NCBI GenBank assembly: GCA_024362935.1
Contig: JANCRA010000028.1
Location: 8,056,476 to 8,120,475 of the forward strand
Length of the DNA: 64,000 bases
From: Setophaga petechia
Lineage: Eukaryota; Chordata; Aves; Passeriformes; Parulidae
Direction of reading: 5' to 3'
The notes beneath the pieces were generated by a model. It was not told the DNA's origin. It saw nothing but the letters and a program-made list of their open reading frames with translations, and did not search any database. The first letter of the stretch is position 1, and each line of letters opens with the position of its first letter. Shown here piece after piece: positions 17,643 through 30,930 of the stretch. A program made the translations under genes and the position numbers.

Positions 17643-17854
17643 CTGCTGGCCAGTGGTGTCCTCACTGCGGAAGGAGATGGACTCCAGCTCGTTGCCCCGG
17701 CTGGTCAGAGCCCTCAAACAGTTGTCCCTGCTCTCAAATCGCTCCTCCAGGAACTCGATGGACTTCCTGGCTCTCTCCTGCACTTGGCGGGCATAGCCTG
17801 CAGCCCGGTGCTCCATCTCTGGGCCCTTGGCCAGGCCATCCAGCTCGTTTATCA
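17643..17854 (-). CDS. SMG6: SMG6 PIN-domain exon (INELDGLAKG)
   Basis: A 212-nt exon after CCTGTTTGAAG (AG at 17856-17855), ending CCAGCAG|GTACGG. It encodes the PIN core: the split Val, then INELDGLAKGPEMEHRAAGY, ARKSIEFLEERFESRD, LRALTSRGNELESISFRSED and TTGQQ. It aligns without gaps to mammalian SMG6 as I recall it (INELDGLAKGQETDHRAGGY and so on). The preceding exon supplies G to make the Val codon. The intron to the next exon is 236 bp. Confidence 0.97.
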
Positions 17855-18829
17855 CTTCAAACAGGAAGAGGAGGTACAGTTACTATGGGACAAGGTGCTC
17901 CCGTGACCTGCTGCTGGAGCACGCAAGTTGCCAAGGCCTCAGGGCCGGGGCACTGGGAGCTGGCTCAGGAAATCTGGGTTCAGCTGCTGCAGTGTCCCTG
18001 TGCTCCTGGACTTGGCTGCAGGTTTGGAAAAGCTTTGCTGCCTTCCATCTCCGTGGGTCACCTGGCTCGGCCCCGAGAGCTCAGGTACTTCACCCCTGCA
18101 GTGTAACTGGTGAGGGCAACTGGCTCTGCCCTCCCAAACACTGGGGAGCACCGCTGTGTCCCCCAGCCCACCCTGCTGTACCATGCCCAGGGGTGTCAGG
18201 AAACCCTGGACTCCTGCATCCTGCTCCTCTATCTCCAAGCACAGCGATGGCCCGTGGCACCGTGCCTCCTGCCCGTGTGGCACTGCTGCCTCTGACTGCA
18301 GGGCTGCACATGGGAACAGGAAGCAGGCAGTTCCCACCCTGGCACTATTTCCCACACAAATCCCAGGCCTGTTTTCCCATTTGAAGCCACCACCCCGTGC
18401 TCCTGGCAGGGAACACGCTCCTTTCAACGCCTCACCCATCTGGCTTTGCGCATCTGTCCTGCCTCGAGACGAGCTTGGAATCCAGGTGGATTCCCAGCCT
18501 GTTCACCTTGACTGGAACCTCTTGTACTGCTGCCAAGTGGTTGGGAACTCCAGCTGCTCCATCCTGACGAGCCCAAGGGACCCCAGAGCTCCAGGAGGGA
18601 TCAACCCTTGGGTGCTGGGGCTGCTGAAGAGCTGCTCTGCGTGTGTGAGCAACGATGCTTCTGAGCACATCTGGACACACCCTTGTATGCCTGGCCTCAC
18701 AGCTGGCAGCAGGGCTGGGCACACAAATGTGCATCCAGATGTGCAAACAAGTGTCCCCTAGCTGTGCTGGTGTGCGGGGCTGCGTGTGCACAGAGCTGGT
18801 GTGCACGTGTGTGCGAGGGAGCCTCTGCG

Positions 18830-18888
<59 letters not shown>

Positions 18889-21025
18889 AGCCATGGCTTC
18901 ATTTCTGAAGATTGTTTCCGAGCTTGGAGCCAAGTCCTGAGTTCAAGTGGGAACTATGCATTCCTTGGGGGGTTCGGGGAGAGAGCTCGGGGTCTGAGGC
19001 CTCTCCCCAGTGCTGTGAATCACTGCCCGGGGAGCCTGCGTGATCGCTCTGTTCCATGGTGAGACTGGCACTCACTGTCTGGGTATTCCAATTAAATCTG
19101 CGTGGAGCTGCTTTGCTCTTCCCTGGCTGGAGACTCTTCTTGCTACCGACCTGATGCTGCCATTTCCACACAATGCACGGCTGGGCCCGGGGTGGGGGGA
19201 GCCGTGCAAGAACGGAACATCAAACAGGAAAAGCTGGTATTCCCTCCCGAAATCCGCCTTCCTGCTTCCAAGCTAAACAGGCTTCAAAGGGGAGGCTTGT
19301 TTGTGCTTCTGCACCAGGCCTGGCTTCTCCATGGCGGGGTCAGGCTCAAGGAGCACGGAGCAGGTTAAAGAGCAAGAGAAACAAACCCAACGAGAAGCCA
19401 AGCGCTTAACCCCTTGCTGCATCCCGGGAAGAGCAGGGAGCAGTGCTGGGGAAGGGCACGGGGCCTCTCTCCAGCCTGCCCATGGGACATGGCACCAAGG
19501 CCTCTGTTCCCAGCAGCCACAGGCCCAGGGGATGGCTTCCTCCTGCCCATACTGATGGCTGTCCTGGGGGACGAGGGGGAATGTGACCAATCTGTGCATG
19601 GACAGGGAGCTGCTGGCTTTGGGGTGCTTCTGGGGGCCTTGTGGCAGCAGTGGGAGATGAATTACTCTGTCCCCATGTGATGAGGCAGCAGGACAGGAGG
19701 ACACTCAAAGTGCTCAGTTGTGTCAGCACAGGCCAGGCTCCTTTTGCAGGTTGAGGGCAGCAGTATCTTGGACAGGGGGAGGACCAGAGTTTCCAGCTCT
19801 CCTGCTGCCCCTGGCTGGGGTTTGATGGAGAAGCCTCCCAGCAACCACTGGAGTGCACCAGGAGGCAAAGCCATGGCTCCAGGGCAGGTCCCAGCTCTCT
19901 CAGGTGTTAACATGCCCCAGAGCCCCCAGGGCTTCCCAGGCTCTGCTGGTGCTGCTGACTGCCTTCCCTTGGCTTCTGCAGTGCCAAGCCACGGAGGAAT
20001 TTGGCAGCTCCTGTGCTGAGCTGGGCAGGCATCCAGCCCTGCTCTCCCCACCCAGGGGTGCCAGCCCCAAGAATCCCTCCTGAGCTGGGGGGAAACGGCA
20101 GCAGCTGAATGTTGGCTCTGAGACAGGCAGAGCTCCCTGCTGGACAGCAGGAGCTGAGAAGGAACCCCCCCAATGGCTCGGAGGGCAGCACCCCCACATG
20201 CCATGGGGTGCACCTGTGCCACCTCACTGCCTGACACCCACAGAACCCAGCTGGTCCCCCTCCTCTGGGGGCTGTGGATGGGATGTGGGCCCTGCAATGC
20301 TCAGCCCCACTCCTGCTGTCCCTGGGGATGCTGTGAGTGCCAGGCTGGCACCGGGCCGTGCCAGGCGCCGCGGTGGCACTGGCAGGAGGAGCGGCACCTC
20401 CAGCCCGGAGCGTGATCAAACATCCAGAGCAAAGGCACGGGCCCAGGGCTGCACCACCCCGGGAGACCACCCAGCAGCACAGCCGTTATCTGCCAGGGTG
20501 AGTGTTTACCAATAACGGGAACCAGCTTGCTGTTTTACTGCGAGCTTTATAAGGAGAAAAAGAAGGGCTGGGCTTGAGCAGCTCCAGGACGCTGCTGGGA
20601 CACAGGCCGGCCATTTGCTCAGCCTGCCTAAGCCCCAGCTCAGCTGGGATAAGCTATCTGCTCTGATTGTTTAACAATTCCTCCTCCTTGCTCCCTTCGA
20701 AATTCCCTCCAAATCCTGTTTAACACCCATCTGCTTTCTGCCAGCCCCCTGGCACCCCCAAATGCAGCACTGGGAGAAGTTTGCTGAGTGCTGTGGGCAG
20801 AGGGCTGGCAGGGAGGGAGCAGGGTGACAGGGGCTGAAGGAATGCCAGCAACAACTGGGATGAGACAGGGCAGGATGAAGTCCAGTCCCACGGCTCAAAC
20901 TGACCAGCTCCAGACCACACAGGCACTGAGGGCACGTGGGGCATGGAGAGAGGGAGCCAGGCTGGGAGGAACAGACCACACCAGGGGAGAGGGGGAGCCC
21001 CCACCACAGCACTGGCCCTACTCAC
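17855..21025 (-). other. SMG6: SMG6 intron with TG microsatellite
   Basis: A 3.2-kb intron. It contains the (TG)27 repeat at 18831 and a block at about 20,480-20,700 with GATA-type sites (GGGATAAGCTATCTGC) beside an E-box CAGCTG, which might be an enhancer. No nested gene is recognised. Confidence 0.6.
18831..18885. repeat. (TG)27 microsatellite
   Basis: Fifty-five bases of perfect TG dinucleotide lie in an SMG6 intron, preceded by an imperfect GTGTGC/GTGTGT stretch. On the SMG6 sense strand this is (CA)n, a possible hnRNP L binding tract. Confidence 0.98.
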
Positions 21026-21179
21026 CGATCAGGGGCACCACCAGGATGAACTTCCTGCAGTCCAGCAGCGTGACCAAACTGCCCAGGTGGTCGATGAAAC
21101 CATTGGTGTCTGGGACCAGAAAGACAGGTCTGATCTCCAGCTCCATCTGCCTCATTTGGCTCTGGTCTTTCAGCACGGC
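21026..21179 (-). CDS. SMG6: SMG6 PIN-domain exon (first catalytic Asp)
   Basis: A 154-nt exon between TTCTCCTCCAG (AG at 21181-21180) and GATCG|GTGAGT. It encodes AVLKDQSQMRQMELEIRPVF, LVPDTNGFIDHL, GSLVTLLDCRKFILVVPLI and the first base of the next Val codon. LVPD starts the PIN fold; its Asp (codon 21110-21108) is the first catalytic residue (Asp1251 in human numbering). Phase 0 in, phase 1 out. Confidence 0.97.
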
Positions 21180-24100
21180 CTGGAGGAGAAGGAAGGACAC
21201 ATGGTGAGTAAGGAGGATGTTAGTCCTATGATCCGTGGACCCTGAGAGCAGAAGATAAGCCTGGCTGGCACGTACAGATCCATGGGAAGGGGACTTGGAG
21301 GGGGCTGCATCCATCCCACCTGCACACAGCACACATGGGAGCAGGATGGCAAAAGCCTCCAAGAAAACATTCTCCCAGAAAAACAACCCTGTCCAGGCTT
21401 TGGGAGAACTGGCACCAACCTTGAAAACGGAGGTATTTTGGGAATTGTCCTATTTGTGGGACTGGCAGTTGCCAGGGTCATCTGCACTGGTGCCAAGGGG
21501 GAGGGAGGACAGGGGTTCTGGGGCTTCACATGGAAATAGGTCAAGGTGACAAGAGACAAAACAAACCAGTTTGGGATGCATAAGTCTTGCCAACAGCTTC
21601 CTAACACAGGGACCTCAAGCAGGCAGCCAGAGGCCTGTGGGGTAGGGATCCTTGGCTGAGTATCTCCTTCACTGTCCCACCACCTCCTGCACATGCCTTG
21701 CCTTTTCCGACTCCATCCAGCTGGGGGACCAGGTGGGTTCCAGCCATGAAAGCTCACAGTACTGTCCTTGGTTGAGCCCTTCACACCCACAGAGCCCAGA
21801 GGTGCTCACACTCACAGGGGGAGGGTCTGCTGGGGCTGGCTGGCCGCCCTCTGGGCTGCACCTGGACCTCTGGCCCAAGTCAGCTGCCAAAACGGGACCC
21901 CAGAGCTCACGTATGACTTTCGAGGCTCTCGAAGGACTTGGGCTCTTCAGTAAGCCACAGGCTTAAAAAACTCAGGATGCTATTCTAGTGCTTCCTCTGC
22001 TTAAAAATAGCTTCCCTGGACTCGCTGATGTTTGTTGCCTCTAATAGGAACCGGTCACCCATGGAGCACAGTAGAGCTGCTGTGGAACACATCCACCACG
22101 CAAACCCTTCTGAGATCAGGTTTGGACCCACCAGATGTGCCCTGGGCACACGTGGTGACCACCAACTCTGTCCTACCCAATGTATGGGGAGCTCCCCCTG
22201 CCCACAGCGAGGATCCCAACCCCCCCTCAGTCATGCCAAACCCTCGGAGGCGCACTGGAACAACGAGCTGCATGGGCCAGCAGTGGCCATGGAAAGAAGT
22301 GGTTTTTAATTCATTTCCAAGTGTTGTCATCTGGCTTTAAATCAAGGCGGCTTGATGCTGCCACCTCCCACAAGTGTCTCCAGGCAAGGCAGCAAGCAGA
22401 ACCTCACCACGTGCCTCCCACCCTCCTTCTGGCAGTGCTGGTCCCACAAACCCTGAGGGGAGGCAGGCATGGCAGGGGGCACGTCAGGTCCTGTCTGCTG
22501 CATGCCAGCAGGAGGACATGCCCTGCCCATCACACAGAGGACACAGCAGTGTCCCCGGGCTGCAGCTCTGTACCAGCCACGTGCTAGATGTCATCCCTGC
22601 CTGTGCTCTGCCTTGGCACTCACTGGTGGCACAGGAACTGCTGCAGTCAGGGACAACCTGGAACCAACCCCAGCATGGAGCTGCTGCTGCCCCCTCACCA
22701 CAAGGAGAACAGCAGCTGGGGTGTCACCACAGGGTTTTGGGGTGTGGGAGGAGCTGCTTGTCCCTGGGAGGTACTGGAGCCTGCTCCACCTGCCTTGGAG
22801 CGACAGAGAAGGACCTCAGTGAGTGGCAAGTCCCTTATGGGGCTGCCATAGAGGTCAATGGCCCTGAAGCTGCAGGAAGTGGGGGTGAAACCACACAGTC
22901 TACACTGAACAGTGACGGTGCTATATGAACAAGAGCTGGCGGCAGGAGGGGACCCCCACTGCACCCCAATGCACTTCCTGAGCCTGTGACTCACCCTAGC
23001 CCATGCAGGTGACCTCGGCAGTGTCAGCAGGACCTGCTGACCCGCTCAGCTCCCCCTGGGGCCGGGCAGGGCAGCACCCTCGTGTGTGGCATTTGCCCCG
23101 GCAGGGCCGTACCCGGCCGATTCCTGGCAGCCTCCAGCAAGGCCTGTGCCGGCCGTCACGTCCCATTCCGCTCCCCGGGCCGCCCGGTGAGAGAAGGACA
23201 CAGGATGCGCCGGGAGTGAAAGAGCGAGGTCGGCGGGGAGCGTGCCAAGTCCCCGCGCACAGCTCCGGGCCGCTCGGGGAGCCAGAGGGAAACTCGCCTT
23301 TGCAGAGTTCAGAGGCCGGCAGCGAGATTTATTTTTGTTTGTGTGAGTAAAAGGCTGCAGAAGCCTCCGGCCAAGGGGTTTGGGGGAGAGAGGAGTGGCC
23401 TGTGATTCATGCGGACGCTGGCTGGCCCCACGCCAGAGATGAAAGGGAGCCCATGTGCGGCAGAACCGGGGAGGCCAGTTCTGCCTTAACCCTTCTGCCG
23501 GTCAGTGGGGCACGGTCCCATGCGGGTGTGGATCGGGATGTCCATGTTTGGGACTCAGTTTCTGTGCTTTTAGGGCTGCCAGAAGCGAGCTGCTGGTCCC
23601 ATGGTGCCTCAGTGTCCCTAAATTGAGGAGAGGGAGATGGTGGCCTGCGTGTCCTGCTGGGAGGTGGGGTTTGGAAACCAGGGTGGATGGAACAGCAGAG
23701 GTACAGCCTCGCCCTGGCCCAAGTGTTTTGGGGCAGCCGGATTTTAGCTCTGGCTTATTTGGGTTAAACAAATAGGCTCGGCTTGGCTCAACACAGTGGC
23801 AGGGTGACCCCACAGTGCTGGACATGGCAGTACACCTCTGAGACCAGGGGCCCCTTGCCCTCTCCTGGGCTGCCAGCTCCACTCCCCTCGCCTCCTGCCC
23901 CCGCACACTGCAATGTCAGCACGGCCAGCACCCGCAGCCCCCTCCCCATCCCTCCGTCCGGCCACGGGGCTTCTCCCGGGAGCTGGGCCGGAGCCCGAGG
24001 TGGCTCCCCCGGCTGCCCCAGCTGGTGGCAGCACTGAGAGCAGACACTCCTGCACACACAGTCCCAAATTCCCAGCTCATCCATCAGCTGCGATCACCTG

Positions 24101-27100
24101 GGGAATTCCCCGGAAGCCGATGGCCGGGTGAAGGCTCTGAGAGTGGGCAGGGGATGGGTCCCCCAAAAGCCAGAACTTTGTGCAGAGCGACAGGAGGGCG
24201 AACTGAGGGGATCCACTACCAACACAGAAAATGAGAAGGCTCCACGTGGACCCTGGAGCTGGGCACACGGACTCCAGAACTCCTCTGCCCGCGGTGCCAG
24301 GATGGCAGAGAGACCAACGGGGAAACCGCCAGGTCACACGGGGTCACGCCGCTCAGGCAGCACGGAAGGGCCAGCACCATCCTGCCAGCACCTCCGTCCC
24401 GCCACCACCCTCTCCCCAACCGCGGCCAAAACCGGCGCCGCTGCCCCTTCCAACCCCGCGCTCTCCGCGGGGATCGGATTTTCCAGGGCCGAGAACAATG
24501 CCTCCTCCAAGCCTCTCTGCTCCAGGGCTTCCTCCTCCCAAGGCTCGTCCCCAGCGTCTTCCTCGGGAGCGAACGTGCCCCGTGGCTGGTAGCGCACCGG
24601 GGCCGCCGCCGTGGCGGAGCCGCCGTGGGTGGGTGTGCGCCTTCCGCAGGCAGCAGGCACCCGCTCCAGGCAGGTGCTGTGCGTGTGCGCCCGCCGCATT
24701 GTTCCTGCGGGGAGGGAGAGCGTGAATGGGACACGGCTAAATTTAGCCACTTACTCACACTACCGCCACAAAGGAGCGGCTGCATCTTAAAGGGGGCGGC
24801 CGTTCCGTGGGCTCAGAAGGGACAGGAGAGAGGCTATTTTTGGGAAGACATGTCATAATTGGCCGTCCCCGGTTGAGCTGCTTCTGTAATGCTGAGCAAA
24901 ACAATAGCAGCATCCAGAGGAAGAGCCTGTTATGTTTCAGGTGGGATGTTTTCAACCGGTCAGGAAACTCGACCGCTCCCAGCGCGCAGCGGCGGCACAA
25001 AGGACAGGGGACGCTGAACAGCATGGACCGAGGGCTGGCCAAGCAGCAGGACATGCTGTGGCTTGGGGACAGCCCTGTCTGAGAGAGCTGCCTGCCCCCG
25101 CAGTGTTGCTGCCACCTCTTCTTGTCCACCTGCCTGCCTGCTCTCTCCTCCCTCTAAACACCTGAGATGCACCTGGTTTTTCACCTCGTGCTGATGCATC
25201 CCTGCTGTCAGCAGCTGGCACCAGCTCTGTCCCAGTGTGGGAATGTGGTGAGGGCAGTGGCAGGCTGGCAGTGGAGCCAGGGAGCTGCTTTGCATCTAGA
25301 GCTGACCAGGGACACAAGAAACCTGACCCTGCTCTGGTCTATCCTTCCTCTCAGAGTAATGGTTTGAGGTCTGTGCTTGCGTAGGGGAATGGAGCTGAGC
25401 TGAGTTCCCTCTAAAGCTGGTGCTGGCTGAGGGCCACCCCATTTGCCATTTATCCTGCCTGGACCTGTGCTTCCCCAGTAGCTAAAGCAGATAGCCAGGA
25501 CAGGGACAGGGGCTGAAGGAGAGCAGTGAAGCTCAAACCCCCCTCAAGGTGTCAATCAGCAGCACAGCTGGGCTGCCAGAGGGAGCAGGGCAAAGGCAGG
25601 AAAACCTGCAGGGGAGAAGGCAGTGACTTGATCCATGAGAAATGCAACTGCAAATCCCAGGAGAGGCTGTGACACTGCGCTCTCCTGGGGCACAGAAAGG
25701 AACCACACTGCCAAGATGAAGGCTTTGCACCCTGGGGGACTGCACACACCATCACAGATTCCACAGGAGGCAGCCACAGCACCTGGACCTGAGTCCCCAC
25801 TGCCGTGTGGGGAGCTGAGTCCTGTGTGCTGAGCCAGGAGCCACATCTGCTGGACCTGATGGAGCTGTGCCTTGATCCCAGAAAAACGAAAGGGTGACTT
25901 GGAGAGCATCTGACATTCCCTAGGTGGGCAGTGAATGAGAGGCTGTAACAGGGAAGGGAAAAGTTCCCCAGCTCCCATGAAACACTAAATCTGTTGGGAA
26001 GAGCAGAAAGGTCAAGGATCACAGGTTAAGAGGGAAAGTGGAGGGGGTGGATGCTGAGCTGGCTCCAACCTGGCCTCCCCCGGCAGCATTTTCCACCCGA
26101 GCTCCTCTGCTGCTCCAGCTGCGTGGTCAGTACCCGGGCAGGGAGAGCACTGGGGCAAGCACACATGTTCTGCTCCAGGCCATTCCCAGCCAGCTACGGC
26201 CTGGATGACTTTACTGAAGCCCCAAGGACTTCTCCTCCACCCCGCTCCTTCAGACTCCAAGTGCACCTCAGCTCTCAGCTGTGCAGCCCCTGAAGCTGCC
26301 CACACCCTCATTCTGACCTCTCTCTGCCTGTGAGCATCGGCCCCAGCACGGCTGAGGAGGAAGGGAGGAGCAGGCCAGGGGGAGAAAGCCCCTGACAGCA
26401 TCAGGCAGCCCCCACTGTCCCTGCAGAGTGGGCAGCGGCCATCCCGGGGGGCCCCGGTGCAGCTGCAGCGCTGCCCTCCCTGAACATGTGCAGTTCCTGT
26501 TTGCTGTGTCTGTACAAGGCACTGGGAAGTGGGGAATTTACTTACACCTCCCTCTTAACAACCATGGGAGGCTGGAAGGCTTCAGGCCGCTTTAATTTAC
26601 GGCCCATCTCTCCAATCTCTCACTCGTTTTTTCGTTGCTGCTTTTTCTTCCTCCTCGCATTAACGTGACCCAGGTACCTGCCAACAATAATGGACTCGCT
26701 TGTGGGGGCGGCCCCTCCCTCCCTGCACACAAACTTCTACCTTGATATGGATTGCTCTGAATTCAAATGAAAAAAAAAATAAAAAGGGGGGGAAAAGAAA
26801 AAAGAGAAAAAAGGCAAAATCTGCAAAGGTTGGGGTGGGTTTGGAAAAGCGAAGCGCAGTGGTTCTGGGCTCGGCGCCAGTAGCCCGAGGGTACACATGT
26901 GCAGGCTCTCCCAGTAGGGCCTTCAGCAGCCCTGTTTTACAACCACCTCGGCACACACTGCAGAGTTCACGCATATGGCCAGACAGATGTGTCTGGCTTA
27001 CGTTCAAGGCTGGAAAATGAAGAATTATGGAAGTGAAGGGCCCTGGGCATTAGAGAGGGCGGAGGTGAGGGGGAGGGGAGCCAGGGAGAATTTTTCCTCT

Positions 27101-27899
27101 GCTGAGAAATCCTCATCTGGGCCGTGAGGCTGGAGGAAGAGGGGTTGCGAGCGAGGAGGCAGCCAACAGCCATCCATGCATGTGAGATTGCTCTTAAAGC
27201 AACAGGGTGCATCTGCTCCCAGTTCAACCAGTTTGCTTCACCAGCTCCCACTGGGAAACACGCTCTCATCAGGCCAGGGCCAGGCCAGGATCACCTGCAT
27301 CCCGTCTGTTTGTCCCCATAACGATGGCAACGTTCTGGCTCCAGCAGCCCTTCACAGACTATTTTTCCGCCGCTGGCTCCTGCATGAACTCTGCTGTTCA
27401 CGTCCCACCCTCTCCCTTGTCTGTGCCCCGTTGCACAGGAAGGCTGATTTCTCACCAAATCTGGCTGTCATGGAGCCTCTGCCCTGGGTGGGGGCACAGC
27501 TCACTGGCACACACACAGAGGAGCCGCTGCCCTGGGGCACAGCTTGCTGCCTGGCACACACTGCACTGCAGCCAGCAGCCAAAGCACTGCCCTGCCACTC
27601 CTGGCTGTGCTTCCAGCTCCACAGGGAAGCTGTGTCTGGCTTCAAGTGGGTCCCCTAAACCTTCATTTCAAGGCCTGCAAGGGCAGAAATCCTCTTTTAT
27701 TACCCAGGCTGGGGAAGCAACCCACATTTGGACCTTCCAAAGGGCCACAGCTGTTTGCTGCTGGGTTTCACAGAGGCAGCACGTGGTATTACACCCAGGA
27801 AGGTTAAGGTGCCATGGGACATCCCAAGAGGCCTTTGAAACGTGGTAGGAAAAGAGGTGTGCACCACTGGCACAGCAAGGTGAGGTCAGCCCATCCTAC
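21180..27899 (-). other. SMG6: SMG6 intron with CpG-rich patches
   Basis: A 6.7-kb intron. Two CpG-rich patches stand out, at about 23,030-23,300 and 24,370-24,720, the second overlapping an open frame described separately. At 26,570-26,700 an AT-richer block (GCTTTAATTTACGG, CGCATTAACGTGAC) could be a conserved element. A purine-rich A/G tract follows at about 26,769-26,815. No recognised gene. Confidence 0.5.
24334..24704 (-). other. Open frame in SMG6 intron, status unknown
   Basis: On the SMG6 strand a pyrimidine tract with acceptor (CTCTCCCTCCCCGCAG, AG at 24706-24705) precedes an ATG at 24699. From there 121 codons run to a TGA at 24336-24334. The predicted peptide has an Arg/Ala-rich start and then a less biased acidic stretch (FAPEEDAGDEPWEEEALEQR, LEEALFSALENPIPAES). 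I do not recognise it. It is out of frame with the upstream SMG6 exon (phase 0) and has no good donor. A minus-strand AATAAA lies far downstream near 23,332. It may be an alternative terminal exon, a small gene, or chance in CpG-rich DNA. Confidence 0.2.
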
Positions 27900-28049
27900 C
27901 TGAATCTTGTCCTGGCGGCGCTGCTGCTCAGCCACTTTCCTGGCCAGTGCTTGCTTTTTGGCTCTGAGCTCCTTGATGTCCATCTCTCCTCCACTGCCTT
28001 CAGTCTCAGAGTCATCTTCAAAGGCCTCAATCCTCACATCATCCTCCTT
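27900..28049 (-). CDS. SMG6: SMG6 exon, acidic and coiled-coil linker before PIN
   Basis: A 150-nt exon ending GATTCAG|GTAGGA. The start is after TTTCCTGGAAG (AG at 28051-28050); an alternative AG 3 bp further in would drop one Lys. It encodes KEDDVRIEAFEDDSETEGSG, GEMDIKELRAKKQALARKVA and EQQRRQDKIQ: an acidic stretch, then a charged helix leading into the PIN domain. It matches the mammalian linker closely (FEEDSEAEGSGGEDDIRELR). Phase 0 on both sides. Confidence 0.95.
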
Positions 28050-30930
28050 CTTCCAGGAAATGCAGAAAGAGAGAAAAGAACAGGAGGACAGTCACTGTAA
28101 GGGATGCTGGTGGCAGGGATCCTTCTCGTTCTGCCCTTCCTTTTCCAGCAGACAAATCCCTGCCAGGCAGTGCATCACCCCTGACTATTTCTAAACATCC
28201 AAAAGAAGCCAAATAAATAGTAAACCTTCAGGAAATGACAAGGTGAGACAGGAGATAATGGGCAGGAAAGGCAGCGACCAGCCTGGGCAGGGGCAGCCCA
28301 GCTTTATGCTCTGTTGTAAAATCACACCCTCTTCCTCACCTTGGAAAACTCTTCCCACAGCCTTGGGTGAGTCACTGATGTTTTATTGCCTCCAGTTCTG
28401 TGAAATCATGGTATTTCCCTGTCTCTCTGCTTTGCCTGGCTGCTTCAGGCTGCTTCTTCCTGCACCAGGGCAGTACAAGGCTGTTCTAACACTGCTGCCC
28501 CATCCCACAGGGCACATGGGCTGCTCATCCTGACAGGAACCTCAGATCCATCCACTAACTCAGGTGCCCTTCTCCATTCTGACCTCTGAGTAGGCCAGAG
28601 AAATTCCTGCACCCACCCCAAAACTTCCAGCTGGTCTGGAACAGATGTTGCAGAAGGAGATGTTCAAAACTCTTGATTTTAAAACTCCACATGATGGAGC
28701 ATCCACTGTGTCTCAAGGTCACTCATTTCAACAGTTAATGACTTCCTCTGTTAACATTTCCACCCTACTTCTAGTCAGGCTTTGCCATGCTCCTGCTCTC
28801 CAGGAACTTTGTCTTTGCTGAATTCAAGGGTCCCTGGTTCTCCAACCTCCTGCCCACACCCAGACCATACTGCATCTTCTTCCTCTCCTAGAGACCCTTC
28901 CCCACCAGTTCTGCAGGCCATTCCCAGCATGCCTGCACTGCCTGAACTGAGACCCCAGAAGGAGCCATGCTGTTCCTGCCTTAGGTGGAGGCCACACTGG
29001 CCTTTCCCCACGTACCCAAACCTCTGGGATACAGGAGGATCAGAGGTGGAGGCTGGTGTCTAACTGGCCATCACTCACAACCATGCTCTGCCCAAGCTTT
29101 GCTGCTCTCCCATCATTCCACACCCAAAGGGGAGCCCATGAGTCCCTGCTCCTCAAAATGTGTCCCACATGTGCTGCCCAACTCTCCACTGCTGCCCACA
29201 GACCCCTCACCTCATGCAGCCAACCCTGCTCCCCAGTGATGATGGATGGCCCTCAAGCCATGCCACTCCCCATCCTCCCTTCTCTGCACAAAATCGAAGG
29301 CTTGTGATGGGGCTGGGCAGAATTTCCAGATGGCACCTGGCCAGAAAAACCTGCTCTGAGCCCTTGGAGGGCTGCAGGAGACAGATCCTGCACAGAGGGT
29401 AAGAGCAGGGCTCCACTCCCTGCCCTGTGCAGGCTGCCATGACACGTGTCAGTAGCAGGGACTCGTGGTCTTAATTTAGAACAACCCCAGTGCTGCACAG
29501 TCGTGCACTCAATCATTTCACCCAGGCCACAGAACCACCTTCTCTTCTCTCCCTGTGACCTTTCAGCCTTGGGAACGAGGAAGATGGGAGCCCTCAGGCT
29601 CACTTCCCTCTGCTGGGACAGGGGATGGGGGGATGCTGCCAGAGGGAGAGTGTCACACCAGGGCCTCAGGGACAACCTCTGTCTGATGCAGATCTGCTGG
29701 GGGGGTCAGGATCTGCTTGCCCCACAGTGCTGCTGGTCACCCTGGGGAGCTGCAAGCTCCCTTGAGATCAGAGCCCAAGAGGGAAGCTCCAGGGTTGCAC
29801 AACGAGCTCATGGAGAGATTCCCACAGCTGAGCAGAGACTGTGGGGACGGGGCAGGAGGGAGCTATCCTGGTACTGTGCTTGCTCACAGCAGGAACTGGA
29901 GGGACTCAGCCAACAAAAGGAGCTTCTGAAGAACAGGACCATTCCTGTCATGACACTGGGAAGAACCTAAACACCCTCCCATATCTCACAGGCCAGCTTG
30001 AAAACCTCCAGCACCTTCTCCAGAACAGGACAAAGATCCAGGTCTCCCACCTTACAGAGACAAGTCTTGCCTGGGGATTTGCTGTCCCTTGCTCAGCTGG
30101 CACAAGGAGGGTGCTGAGTACAGCACTGCTCTGGGTTTCTCTGAGCTTTCTGACTTTCAGTTCCCATGGGACAGAGAGGAGGTGCTGTCCCCGCTCAGGG
30201 TGACATCCCTGTGGCTCTGAGTGCCTGGCCCCAGCACAGGGAGGGGAGTCAGAGTGAGCCTGGGCAGCACCAGGCCACCCAGCCTCCCGTTCCCAACGCC
30301 TCTGCTCCTCTCTCCTGTTTCCCTGGCCTTTCCAACTGCAAGATTAAACAGAAGAAAGGAGTCAACCTGCAGAGCAGCTGGCAGGGCCCTTAAACACACA
30401 CACGGAGCCTGGAGTGAAGCAAGGCCTACAGGAACAAGCAAGGGCAGAAAAACAAGAGTTGAATTCCTTAATCACATCAGGATGTGAGAGGCAGGGGAGG
30501 GACGGGGCGCCAATGTCAGCTCTTCCTGTACGTGTGCTGGAGGCTGGAGCTCAGGCCTCTGCTCAACCAGCTCCACGGCTATAAACTTGATCCTGAAGCT
30601 GAACCCTGACACCCCCTCGCCCACCTCCTCTCCAGGGGCCGTGGTGCTGCACGTTATTAAAGCTGCCCCCACCCTGGGTATGAAAAAAGCAGCATCTGGA
30701 ACTCATAGCAGCGCGAGATAGAGGCGGGCGGGCCGGGCTGGCAGGAAAGGGCACAAGCGAAGCACACTCAGGAGACAAGGGCTGTGCACCATTTGCCCCC
30801 CCTGCCTCCCCCCATAAAATGCACACGCAGCTAGGCCAGCTATAAATAGCGGGAGCTGCAGGGCAGGCAGAGGCTGGGCCCCACAGGGGTGATTCTTCCT
30901 TCACCGAGGCGCGCTCTTCCCGCACGGTAC
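28050..30930 (-). other. SMG6: SMG6 intron, nothing recognised
   Basis: A 2.9-kb intron of ordinary unique sequence. No transposon, RNA gene or strong regulatory composition was noticed. Confidence 0.6.

Noticed and set aside
18655..19062. Cys-Val or Thr-His repeat peptides
   Set aside because: These are translations of the TG microsatellite.
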